From Pezizomycotina sp. ARF18 (Eukaryota > Ascomycota): a DNA stretch of 63,825 nucleotides. This document shows, in pieces, positions 33,371 to 45,123 of this stretch. Each line of letters starts with the position of its first letter. The first letter of the stretch is position 1. A program made the position numbers and the translations under genes. The stretch is from the NCBI GenBank assembly GCA_002224055.1, contig AZLU01000232.1, positions 1 through 63,825 on the forward strand, given 5' to 3'. Under the pieces are notes generated by a model. That model made no database searches. It was not told the DNA's origin and saw nothing but the letters and a program-made list of their open reading frames with translations.

Positions 33371-34900
33371 GAGAAAGGGGAAGCGAAAGGTCAATGCCGT
33401 GTGCGTGGGCGTGGGCGTGTCTGTGTGGATGTTAGAAATGATTACATGGGTATACATAATGATGGATATATGGATATGGATGGGGTGTGTGCATGGATGG
33501 GAATGGGAGAGTTTAGTAGGTAAGAAGTAACGTATAGGATAGTGCAAGTCTTTAGGTAGAGGTAGGTAAGCACAAGGCTACTTACTGGTAGTCAAGAGAG
33601 TAGGTACTTGGGTAGGTCTCTACTTAGGTAGGTAGGCTACCATAGAGTCAAATCAAAGCAGCGAGAAAGGCAGAGATGCCTATAGCGTCCCTGTTTACCT
33701 TAATAGAAAAGAGAAACTGAAAAGGCAAGTAATCGAATGGGTGTATACGTGCAGGTCAAACTACTAGTACTTGAAGGGTTAAATCCCACAAACTAAAAAA
33801 TAATAAAATAATAGTGGTAATATGATAATAATAATAATATATAGTGGTAAAAAAAAGAAAAAAAGAAAAAAGAAAGCAAAAGGGAAGAAAACTTATGGGT
33901 CTTGATATTTATCACTCCTCTTTGATCTCTTGTGAAGCTATATGCCCGCGGTTAGGTGGCTAATAGCTCAATCCTGGCCGAATTGCCATGGAGGTGACCA
34001 CAAAACCATCATTGGTATCGTGTGCATATTTGGGTACCGCCTGTACCCTCACGCGAATCACTGTTCAAACACCGTGGCTGAAAGTTCGTCGAAACAAAAT
34101 GGTGGCAAAACAATAACAAAAGGATCTGGACTTCTCTCCGGGGGACACCTGGGAAGCATACTGGACTGAGTCTCCCCGAGACCGTACACGCGTTGAAGTC
34201 CTCATAGTACCTGCCGTGAACAATTATTCTTCACAGAGTTCGGATGGTACTACGACTGTTTTCGGTCAATTCCGTAGCGCTTCGCGTCTTAACCCGTACT
34301 ACTACGGCTGAGAATTCTCTTCTAGGGAAAGCTCCGTAATGGTGATTACCAACAGGGAGATCTCAACACTGCTGTTGGAGAGATCAGGACTTCAGAGTTA
34401 TAACACCGGTTGCAAATATAGTGTGAAATCAAAGGATTCGGGGGGGGGGGGGCATATGAACTAGCTTCGAAGAAAGCACATGTTTCTTGATGGCAAAATC
34501 AGAGACCGGATCCATTCCTTATGACGCGGTGCATCGCAACTTAGTATCAAAGGTTCGCTCATGGCAAAATTTACGTGGGACTACACCCTCTGCGATCTAA
34601 TCTAGGCACGGGCCCTTTCAAAAAAAAAAAAAAAAAGGTAAACCCCTCCTCAAGAATGAAAGTAGTAAAATAAGACATTTTAACTATGATAGCAGCTTCT
34701 TCTTTCCTTCTTCTGTGAGTGATTTAGATATATGTATATACAAACCATTTCCCCTTTGCAAATATAATTCGGGAAGATCATGAGCGCTAACAAGAAATAA
34801 TATCTATATTATAAAGACAATAAGTCTAAGTAGTTTCTTTTAGCAGGAGCTTGTCGATTCAGACGTAACCTCAACGTTCCAAAAGAGAAGCGAGAATAAT
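33371..34900. other. gene-poor stretch with TAGG-rich segment
   Basis: From 33515 to 33645 the motif TAGGTA or GTAGG recurs many times. A G12 run lies at 34440-34451 and an A run at 34620-34636. The part at 33940-34600 is less AT-rich, but I could not find a conserved protein on either strand. Confidence 0.45.
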
Positions 34901-34919
34901 AGCGAATAATGAGCTAGGA

Positions 34920-35165
34920 AGCATGATAGGACGAGCCTCGGATCCGAGAGAGCGGGAACTCTCCCGTTCATTTGAGTGTGGGTTCACTGGGGCCGCCAAG
35001 CCGCAGGAGTGAAGCGCTCACTGGCTCTTGCTTTGACGAGAAAGTCCACCCCTGTGAATTAGAGAACCTATCATTGTTGATTGACTCGTCGAGACCGAGT
35101 TAGAGCATCATCGAACCACGAAGGGCCGCCGCCGATGCACTGTGAAGGATCGGCGCCAAAGTTAG
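34920..35165. other. GC-rich island with several short inverted repeats
   Basis: Within AT-rich DNA this stretch is rich in G and C and contains GAGAGCGGGAACTCTC, AGTGAAGCGCTCACT and other short self-complementary segments, plus GAGAAAGTCCACCCC, which is loosely like the CR-I core of RNase P and MRP RNAs. Neither strand encodes a recognisable protein. A non-coding RNA is possible, but no class can be assigned by eye. Confidence 0.3.
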
Positions 35166-37252
35166 CGCTGTCCAAATCATCAGACATTCTTCCTTTCAAC
35201 GTCAAGCATTAAAGTCTGCTGTCTGGATCTTCGGTTTTGACCTGTTAATTCCCAGCTCTTGCCTTGCTTAAAGAAGGAGCATACTCCAGTTGCTCCAACG
35301 GTACTGGATGTCTGGGGGCGGTTGAGAAGAATAATGATCTGACGAGCTGTCCAATGGGTGCCGATGCTCTAGACCTTACCGCACTGATAAAATACTGAAA
35401 TCGTTTGCGCAAGAATGAATTTTGGATACAATTCCCGGTCACTCACCTTTTTTTTTTTTTTTTTTTTTGGAAGAAGGGGGTTCAGATGTTAAGGGGGAAA
35501 CGTTCCCCGGATACCTCAAGAACACGGAATTGTCCTTGCAAGATCGGTCGCTTGTCTGTAGGGAAGACATCCTCGGAAAACTTCAAGAAGAAGGCAAAGC
35601 AACCACGGCTCTGTATCTACGTACTTTGGTCGCGCTGCCCATATTTGATACATACTCGGCCGTATGTAACTGCCCCTTGCCCCGACAATGATATAACCCC
35701 AAGGTCAAATTCCAAGCGGGTCAGCTTATAGTACTTATTCGCAAAGACTAAATGACGAATCAATCTTGGAATTGTCCAGATTAAACTTTTTCTTTGAATT
35801 AAAAAAGATAATTTTTTTTTTAACTGAGTATAGAAAGAAAGGTAAAATCAACAGGCCGGTTCAGGAAAGAAGCTCGGGGAGTATGTCTAGAAAATAAAAA
35901 ACAGATAGCTTAATGCCACCATTCGCAAAGAGGTTGCAAAGGAGAATCAGTAAAAGGTTCCCTGCTGGAGCAAAAGAGCTCATTCGTTCATGGTCGCAAT
36001 TTACGATCCCCCTTGCCCCTAAAGCTGGAGAAAAGGAAGAGCAGGGAGAAGGGAAAAGAAAAAGAAGAAAAAGGGAAGAGGGGTTAACTCGAAGACGAAG
36101 ACGAAGAAAAAGAAGAATGATAATAAAAAAATAGGGAAGAGAGTAAAGATGAAGGAGGGAGTGGAGAAAAATAGTACCAAAAAAAAAAACCGTTTCAACT
36201 ATCTTGGTTGTCGTCTGTGTCTCGTCTCTTTGGCCTATCAGATCTCGATGATTCCATTTAACACACGCGGATAGAAATCTCCGTATGCTATCCCCGTATC
36301 GGGAAGGCCGAATGGCTGTGCTCCGTCGTCCTTAGATGAGAGGTACTGCCACAGGGTGGCGAGAAATGCTTGGGAAATATCCATGTTTTTCCACTTTTTT
36401 CCCCGCACAATTCCAGCGAAGATAAGTGATTCGCAGGCGCGATGTAAGTGCAAATGGATACACAGATTACCGGCTAGACGATTAGAAGACATGATTAGTT
36501 AGCTGTGTTTTTTTTTTTTTTTTCGGTTCAACGTTTCCTCTTTTTTTTTTTTTCTTTCTTTCTAGACAAAAAAGGAACACGGGATTTGGCTTAGTGGCCG
36601 CTATGAGGGAGAATGCGGCGATCTGCATGACACTACTATTGTCTCTTTCTTTCTCTCCTTCTTTCTCTATTTCCTTCCTTTTTCTTTTTTAAATTAATAT
36701 ATATACGTACTTTGTAATTTTCGCCGTATATTACCTATACGTAAGGAACAGAAACCAAAATGAGAGGGGGATCGAATAAAAAAAAATAAATAAAATAAAG
36801 TAACCACTGTTAATGATTCGCCACCTGCATGCAGGGATTGCCATTGATACCAAAGAAAGAAACACTCCCGTGGATACAGCGAAGGACAATAAACCAAAAA
36901 TAAAACCACAACATACATTGCAGCTATGCAGGCAGTAGCTTTGCTCTACATTATGCCCATTGACCGTGATTATCAGTCGACAGGCCGTCCAGAAAAGAGG
37001 CCCTACTTTCTGTAGCGAGTGGTGACTCGTGAGTGACCTTGGAACGGAGACTATCAAGGGCTATTATTCGGAATGGGAAGATACAAATTGTGTATTCGCT
37101 TGAGAGCGCCAATGCCAATGCAATTTCTCCAGCATCCGAAATAGGTTTTTTTTTTTTCCCCCAAAAAAAATACTTTTCTTTCTTTGGATAGTTTTGAGCG
37201 GAAGATAAATATCCGGAACCAATTCTGCAAAAGAAGGAAGGAATAGAGGCAG

Positions 37253-37284
<32 letters not shown>

Positions 37285-39067
37285 AAAGAAAAGAAGGAAG
37301 AAAGAGAAAACGAGGCGCCACAATACTAACTCATCATGGCCTGTGTGCGGCAAGCTCTAGATTAGCTTGGTTACTTAGCTCTTACATTCAGCGAAAACCG
37401 TTCACTATAATCTCTTTGCAGACGGTCGCTCTTTAATTTCTTCCTTTCGAATTCCTATCTGTCTCCCATTTCCCATTCCTTGCTGACCTGCATTGTAATT
37501 GCAAAAGCCGCCGCGTGCAATCGCTGTACGATAGGGAAAAAAAAAAAAGAAAAAAAAGAAAAAAAGGGCTCTGGTTCTAAGCTGGTTAGCTACCACGCCT
37601 CCCAGTTTCCCTAGGAGAAGAACATCATACAAGGGCTAGAATGATCAATGATACTGCTTCCTTACTTGTATTAGTTAGTATGAATAGGATTGTGTTCCGA
37701 TATTGGAAAACCCTAGGTTCGACTTCGGTGTATATTGAATGGATTACAGAGGAAATGAGGTTAGCTCAAATCAGGGCCCAGCAAGATTTCGCCTCTGGCG
37801 CCTAAGGGGCAAAAGAGAGGGGGAAAAAAAGTAAATAAGTGAAATAACCCAGTAAGCCAATTTAGAATTACTATCGATCAAACAAAGATAGGATCGGAAT
37901 TTACGATTAAATGTTCGAGGAGAATTGAAATGGTCACATACGTATCCTCCCACTTCCATGTTAAAGGATCGCGCCAACTCGTTGCGTTCCAAGAGAGTGA
38001 TCCTCGATATTTTGGTAGATTCATGGTTCATCATGATTTCCGTTGAGTTTTCGTAAAGATTCTTGAAAGGTTCAAGAGATAGCTAATAGAGGTCTGATAA
38101 AAGAACATTATAATAAACTTATAATATGTTGATTTCATGGATAAGAAAAATGATGCGGCGGGCGAATAACTACATTTCTCGCTCCAAAACCGAAAGGAAA
38201 AGAGAGCAAGAGCAAAACAAGTAATAACAGGAAAGTCAAACAAAAGGAAAGGGGAAAGAGGAAGCAGACAGCTAGGCTAAAAAGATGGAAGGGACTACTC
38301 TCATCCAAACATTCAGATACATGAGAAGCAAACGATACAAATGAGCGGCGGCCCGGCCTCCACGAAACCGGACAAAATATCGATCAGAAATACTGTAGGG
38401 GAAAAGAAAGGGGGAAGAAATTATTCCTTCGATAAAACAGGAACGAAAGAACTGATCGAATATCACCACAATCTAAGTTCAAAAATGGTTGGGAAAGGAG
38501 AGAGAAGAAAAGAAAGGGCCAAAGAAAAAAAAAAAAAAAGAGAGAGGAAGGGGGAACGCGAAGAAATAAATAAAGAAATAAATAAAAATAGAGGAAAGGA
38601 ACTATGAACACCGGGTAGGAGTAAGCGATCCCAAATGCAGAGTTAGGAGACTGACGACGAAAAATATTCTTTCCCGTCTCCTTTTAGAAAACCAATGTCA
38701 GAGGAAGAAGAATAGACGAACATAATAAATACAAGATAGATGGATAGTACAAATGAGATGATGGGTTCGAAAATTTACATAGAATAAGTCGAAACTGACT
38801 ATTATTAAAATGGAGATACTTGGGGGTTTTAGTGCGATGGGATCATGAGCAAGCAAAAATAAAAAGGTAATGAGCACGATTTTCAAAAAGAGATAAAAAA
38901 AAGATGGAAGATGTGGAACTGTTCAGACAAGTGAGATGAAAACAAAAACGAAGTCCGTTCAGAGGCCCTCCGAGATGGGGAGGGAGCATGACGGTAGAAA
39001 AAAAAAAAAAAAACTTTTAACCAAGATAATGAATACTTAAGCTTATGCCTGAACCTGTTCTGTTAGC
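35166..39067. other. gene-poor AT-rich stretch
   Basis: No conserved gene was seen. It has T runs at 35449-35468, an A run of about 30 bases at 37253-37282 and CTTT-rich DNA at 36540-36690. The cleanest open frame is minus strand 36238-36492, listed separately. Other frames are Lys/Arg- or Phe-rich products of A/T runs. Confidence 0.5.
36238..36492 (-). CDS. possible small hypothetical protein (84 codons)
   Basis: The frame starts MSSNRLAGNLCIHLHLHRAC and ends GDFYPRVLNGIIEI. It has a balanced composition, unlike most frames in this gap, and a T-rich (A-rich on the coding strand) upstream flank. No domain or motif is recognisable and chance cannot be excluded. Confidence 0.2.
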   Translation of the reverse strand: MSSNRLAGNLCIHLHLHRACESLIFAGIVRGKKWKNMDISQAFLATLWQYLSSKDDGAQPFGLPDTGIAYGDFYPRVLNGIIEI

Positions 39068-41316
39068 TCAATAGGGGTTTCCAAAAGCCCTGGAGAGGAG
39101 AAAAATCTTCAACGCCAGAGGCCGGTTCAGTGACAGCTCTTGAATCGAATAAAATTGCATCAATCTGCACTGAGTTCGTTCGAGCAGGGCCAACTGACCA
39201 GACGGAGCTCCTAATCCTCCCCTATGGAACATTTGGACGAGCCTGCGTCCAACGGACGGTTCCAGCTCCGTCCCATCACGAGCGATCTTGACTTCTCGAG
39301 AGACATTGTAGGGTTCCTGAGCCCGCGGTGCGGTAAAAAGGGAACCTTTGACGTAGAGATCCACTCGACGCGGAAAGGCTTTCCCCATGATTTGCTAAGG
39401 CTTGTCCTTTCCCTCCAGATTCGGTCCTTCGCTCGACTCCTCGTCTGAAGCATTTTCATCGATTGCTTCCCAAAATATTGTTCCTCTCGCAGAGTCATCG
39501 ATGATCCGACCCTTTGGTGCGGTGTCGGTTGCTGGAGTGAAAATTGCCTTCGGGAGGTCGGGGTCATCAGCTGTATGGGCAACAGGAGCCCATTCTATTT
39601 TCGACGCAACCTCCTCAGATATAGCGGATGACATCGCGGGCATATCCATAGTATTCTCCTGATTTGTTAGCCGAAAAATTAGTAAATTTCACTTTACCGG
39701 TGTGATATTGAAAGCAGAAGAATCAACGTCAAAGAAGTGGCAGGAAAGACTGGAATTTCACCTGATAGGCCGCGTTTAACACGTTTTCATTGTGGGCTTG
39801 TGTTGCCCACACCCATTTCTTACGCTCAATCCAAATCTTCCACAGTCAAACTTTTAACGATAAAGAATCTTTCTTTACCCGACCTCGCGAGAATAGGAGA
39901 ACTTGGTTCTTTCGCATCACTCCTATGTGAAGGCTCCGAAATACCGTCAATGGCATCCTTCCCGTCTTCATTAAGTTGTTCGGAGTACTGTTGTTTGCCG
40001 CAGGCGTCGTCGGTGTGCTGGTGCCGGCGGTCCCTGGAGAGGAGTTCCGTCTCAGGCGACATACCAGCCTGACACCTGGAATCGGGAGTCATGAAACTTT
40101 GCCATGGCGGAACTGCAAGCAGCTTCTGTGCGATAGTTAATAAACGCGCAGTTGCTTTTGGAGATCAAGAATACGCTCTCGATATCTTCAGTTGAAAAGT
40201 AGTCTTTGAGGGCCTACATTGGTCCCCGGGGAAGGTTCCGACCCAGAGAGCATGACCGCTTTGTTTTGGTTTCCTTGGAGGCCCTCTGGGAAGTGACGGA
40301 TGCAGGGCAGGAGGAGCACTGGCACTTGAACATCCGGCAACGCTCGCCGAATACGCGCTCGGGCTCGCCGATTTACCGGGTATGCTACTGAGGGGGGTGG
40401 GTGTCTTTACCCTGCTGGTTCCCATCCCACGTGAGAATTTGATGCTCTATAGCCAGGGAGATGTGCATGTTCAGCTTCTGCTGGATGCCCATGTATATGC
40501 CTTCAAAATCCGTTCCAAATCTCTGTGAATTGGGCGGAACACTTTGTCTTCTTGAGCCATACGGGATAAGTACTGCCGGCTGTGGAGGGAATTTGACTTG
40601 CTGAGGACTTAATTGCCCATGTTGCTGGAATTGAGATATATAGTAATAAGGGTTGACTTGCGATTGAATGCCGCTCCAAGACATGTAGCCTTGACTATGC
40701 GAGACGGTCGCCGAATGAGATTGAGCGGATAGGAGATGAATAAAGATAGCTCTGCTGAGGAGCTTGGCTCTGCTGCGCTGCAGGAGGTGAATTATATCCC
40801 TGGTTATAGGGATCGTAAAATGCGCGTTATATCCTGGCATACCATAGAGTTGACTATAGCCTGTGAGACTGCCCCGCAGAATATGGAATCGGCTGGGAGA
40901 AGGGCCACAGGGTACTGTTGCTGCTGCGAATGTTGCTGGGGCTGAGGTTGATGATGAGATGGGAGAGATCGCTGCAAGCTTTGTATGTTGAAAGTATTTT
41001 GTTGGGATTGAAAACTAGATTGTACAAATCTAGTGTGCGCATGTTGTGGCATAAATCCAGGCTGATGAGACATTTGCTGCCACTGAGGGTAAACCGCAAT
41101 TGTAGGACCGTACATATTGCTTGACCTTCTTGAGAGGAACCTGCCCTGTACTCTGGAAACACCGTTGCAGGTCGACTAGGTGACAAAGGTTGTGTATTCT
41201 CCTTTTCTGCTACTATTGTTGACTCTGCTCGTTTTCCTCCTCAGAAGGGATGTCAGTGTAGGAGTAGATGTTACAATAAGATTCCGTCTGGGCTCCCGCT
41301 CTTGAACATCTCCCAT
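39068..41316 (-). CDS. RRM plus YTH domain RNA-binding protein
   Basis: YTH domains bind N6-methyladenosine in RNA. Seen: probable ATG at 41316, a Gln/Pro/Tyr-rich low-complexity N-terminus (for example HQPQPQQHSQQQQYPVALLP), then an RRM from about 40290 to 40090 whose start reads KPKQSGHALWVG and whose middle, across frame changes, reads SKSNCAFINYRTEA. The YTH domain runs from about 39880 to 39240: RFFIVKSLTVEDL, then WATQAHNENVLNAAYQ, NKSGEYYGYAR, FRVEWISTSKVPF and EVKIARDGTELEPSVGRRLV followed by QMFHR. The Trp of WATQ corresponds to one cage residue of known YTH domains. An intron probably lies near 39690-39770. Near 39815 two single-base deletions (one T, one G) account for two frame changes. 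The RRM-YTH order is a known filamentous-fungal architecture; yeast Pho92 has only YTH. The C-terminal end is uncertain. Confidence 0.87.
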
Positions 41317-44130
41317 TTGGTTGTTGTCTGGTGGGAAGAATTAACTTTATATAAAAACAAGGCAGAATCAGGTTGAGCAAAAAAGGGCAAAGGAAGAGAA
41401 AGAAAGAGTAGTAAAAAAAATTAATAAAAATAAATAAAAATAAATAAAAATAGAATAAAATACAAAAAATAAGAAATAAATAAGAAGGCAAATATATCTT
41501 AAGTTTTATAATAATAGAAAAGGTAGGAAATATATATATATATAATAATAAGCAAAAAGAAAAGAAAAGGCGAATAGAGAGGTAGATGACAGTAGGCTTG
41601 TGTGGATCAACGAAGCAAAATTTAATGTTTGCTTACAGAGGGAGAGAAGAGAGAAGTAGAGCACCGAGTAGATATATCTCTCTGGTGTTGGGTGTCTTTT
41701 GTTTGATGAAGAATATGGCTGAAAAAATTGTATATATATGTGTGTGTATGTGTTAAAGAAATAACTTTTCTTTCTTCAAGATTACTTGGTAGTTAGCAGA
41801 TATAGGAAGAGACTTCTGGCTAGTTCATATATACAAGTTCAAATGTAAGAACACTGTACCTGATACTGGTTCCCTTCTAAAAAGAGGTGCGCGGCAAGGT
41901 ACCTTTGCTCAGCGAGGCGGAACCGAAGCCAATCATGCCGTATACTCGAAAAGTAAAAAAAAAAAAGATAATACTTAATAATAAACAAGAATAAAGTGAA
42001 ATAAAAAGAAAGGATATAATGTGCGTAAATGGGTTATTGTGGGTAGGCGTTTCCCGTTTCCCGTTTCCCGTTTATCTGTTTTTTTTTTTTTTCATTCTTA
42101 GTTAATACTATGATATATTTGAAAAATTTTTCCCCAGTCTTCTCCTTTATTTCCTTTTTGTTCTTCCTTTCTCTTACTTTTGTTTCCCTTTTTTCCCCCT
42201 TCCAAATATAGCTTCCCTTAAGTTTCCTCTTGCTTGTTTCGTGCTTACTCTCTGAGAATCTTCTTTCGATCCTTATCCGTGTCTGTAGTTGATGCCTTCT
42301 CTCCTTTCCTTAATTACGTCCCGATATAACGTGTAAATAAGAGAAGCAAAGCAAGCGAAGAAGCCGAAGGTACGGAGAATCTAGGTGTGGTCGATTATAT
42401 TGATATCTGATAGTAATTCGTTAGATGGTATGGCTCAAACGTAACCCTCTGCCGTATAGAACAAAATACTACTCCATATCGCCGTCGTGAAATTCTCTCT
42501 GGTCCTTCAGGATATTGCACTTTACTTACAAACAACCTTAACCTTTTGCTACAATCTCGTGGATGGTTTGTGCTCAACTACCGACTTGAGACCAAGAACG
42601 TGATACGGCCACTAGTAGCTGAGGACCAAATAGAATAAGATTTTAATTTAAAATATGTATATATAATTGTATATTTCATAAATAGGCGATATAGCTTGCG
42701 TCTGTTTCGTGAAGAGTGACGGGGTGCTATGAAGATGATCGAGTGTGGATAAGTAGAATATCAGGATAAAGCTGAGAATTTTCGAAGGTCGCGTGAATAT
42801 CTGCAGATCCGATGGTAGACGTGTAGAAGTATGTTTAATGAATTTCAGTGAGAGAAGCGATATCGTTAGGATGGATGTAATTCCCGTAAACCCACGTTAA
42901 AAAAAACTCGCAGTCAGAATTGTCAGTTAAAGAGAAACGGTCGATGGCTGTGCTATTGAATCTAAAAGCGCCGTGGTACGAGTAAGCTTCACGTTAATTT
43001 GAGAAGGGGGGAGGAATAGACTTGATCGTAAAGTGGATGTCAATAAGTAAAGTCTTCTTCATGATCGATCAGTCAGATTGGGTTATCATGGAGGGTGGAA
43101 AGAACACGGACATGGAGAAAAGAATCTTATTACTCGAATGCAGAGTAATACAGACAATAAAAAAATACACTATAAAATACAAAACAATAAATTTGTGTAT
43201 TTTAGAGCTCTTTCTCCTCTTAACCTTTATTGTAATTATAGATTTTTTTCTTACTTCTTTATTTCTTATTTTCTCCCTAGCTTGTAACGAACCTCAAAAT
43301 ACACTCTCCAAAATGATTACATGATCTTCGTCCGCTTTTTTGGATCTGGCAGATAGGTAATTGGTAATACTGACCTTCTTTTAGCTTGTTGTCTTTCAAC
43401 ACAATGGTAGAGTAGGATAGGTATAAGGTAGAGTTCTTAAAGGGCTACTTGGAAGCGAAGTTGTGGCGCCGCAGAGGATTTTCTAAAATACTGAATAACA
43501 CCGAGAGCCGTGTAGGAATCTTGCCTGGGTGACTTGGTGTCGAGTAGGGTTGAAACAGTTTTTTTTTTTTGGTGAAGAAACAGTAGGGCCTATCGAAGAT
43601 GCGGAAACCGAATAATCAATCAAGAAACCTAGGATGAGCTTCTCAAGAAGCTTCTGTGTCCGAAAAAAAAAAGTTGGAGTATTAAAACGAATAGACTGGA
43701 AGACTTTAGGCGGAAGAAAGAAAGAATATAAAAATTCAATATTAATGATTAAAAAAATACTAATTAACAATAAACAATAAATAATAAATAAAAATATTAG
43801 TAAATAATAATAATAATAAATAAATAATGATGAGGAAAAAGCGTCGAAAAAAAAAAAAAAAAAAAAAAAAAACAAGAGAAAGAAATCGCCCTTAATTGTT
43901 CAAGCAAAAAAATAAAAAAATAAAGATAAAATAAAATAAAATGAAATAAAGTAAAATAAGAAATGGTAGTAGACCGGTCCTCTCTTCTTTCTTTCCTTTT
44001 TCTTTCTCCTTTCCTTCTTTCCTTTTAGCTCACGTTTTTTTCTCCCTCTTACTACTATTTTTTTTCATTTGATTTACTATCTATATTATTATTTTATTTT
44101 TCTCTCTTTGCGGAAAATGTTCAGATTTAA
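41317..44130. other. AT-rich stretch upstream of the YTH gene
   Basis: Probable promoter and 5' untranslated region of the YTH gene, then gene-poor DNA. A GTTTCCC tandem repeat lies at 42050-42074. Open frames at 43022-43324 and 43483-43875 are AT-driven and lack any domain. Confidence 0.5.
42050..42074. repeat. CGTTTCC tandem repeat, about 3.5 copies
   Basis: The 7-base unit CGTTTCC is repeated head to tail. It does not match the usual fungal telomere unit TTAGGG, and lies next to a T run at 42079-42092. Confidence 0.8.
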
Positions 44131-45091
44131 GTTACCTTGGTGGCCGGAGATTCTATCCGTTCATCCGCTCGAATGCGTTGAGCTCCGTGCAAATAGAAAG
44201 GTAACTGTATAAATGAACAGGTAAGAGCAAGAGAAAATAGATTGCAAGTAGTTATGTACTACTCTCTACTATTGCTGGTGTCTAAATGGTAGGTAGACTA
44301 TCGCGAGCTTGGGTTTAAAGAGCTTGATCACGTTCTAAAGGGAGGAGAGAGGGCTAAGGGCACATCTTTAAGTAACTTGTCGCATCTCGGTTGTATGCGC
44401 ATTATCAACATGGTTGCACCGTTTCGATTATTTATAACTACTTAATTGTACTATATTATATATAATATATTATATATTAAAAAAAAAATATAAATCAAAA
44501 GAAAGAGAAAAGGGAGATGAAATAAAATGAAAGGAAGAAGAGAAGAAGGAAACAAGAAAGAGAAAAGGAAAGGAAAGATATGCGGGTCTGTGTGTGGACA
44601 GACAGACCTGGCAGCAGGCGGCGGAACGCACATTCTGCTCACTGTGCGTTAAAATGGGAAACTTTTTTTTTTTTTTTTAGGAAAAAGCTCTCTTTTCATC
44701 TACCAGTGACTTAGCAGTCGGTAAGAAACAAGTACATGTTCCCTAAGCAGTGTGTTGTAGCCTATATATATACAGTGGCTATGCCATATAAGAACGAGAA
44801 GATTCAATGGGAGTAATAAGGCAAGCTAGGTAGGTATCTGGGAAAGGCATTTACCGAATACTTCTCTTTTTATTCTTGTCTTTGGAATATCTAAAAAATA
44901 AAAAAAAAATAGAAAAGACAAGAAAAGGATGGAAGAAATGGAAAAGAAAGAAACTCTGAGGAGGAGAAGAGTTGAAAAGGCTGTAAAGGTTTTTTAGATT
45001 GGAGACTTCTTCGTGGCTTCCGAGACAGACAGCTGTGTGGTGATAGGTCGACGCGTGGCGCACAAGTTCGCAATATACTATTATTAATTAT

Positions 45092-45123
<32 letters not shown>

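Noticed and set aside
42050-42074. Telomere-like repeat
   Set aside because: The unit GTTTCCC differs from TTAGGG and only about 3.5 copies are present in the middle of the window.
43483-43875. 130-codon Phe/Tyr/Ile-rich frame resembling a membrane protein
   Set aside because: The composition is produced by A/T runs and AAT repeats on the opposite strand.
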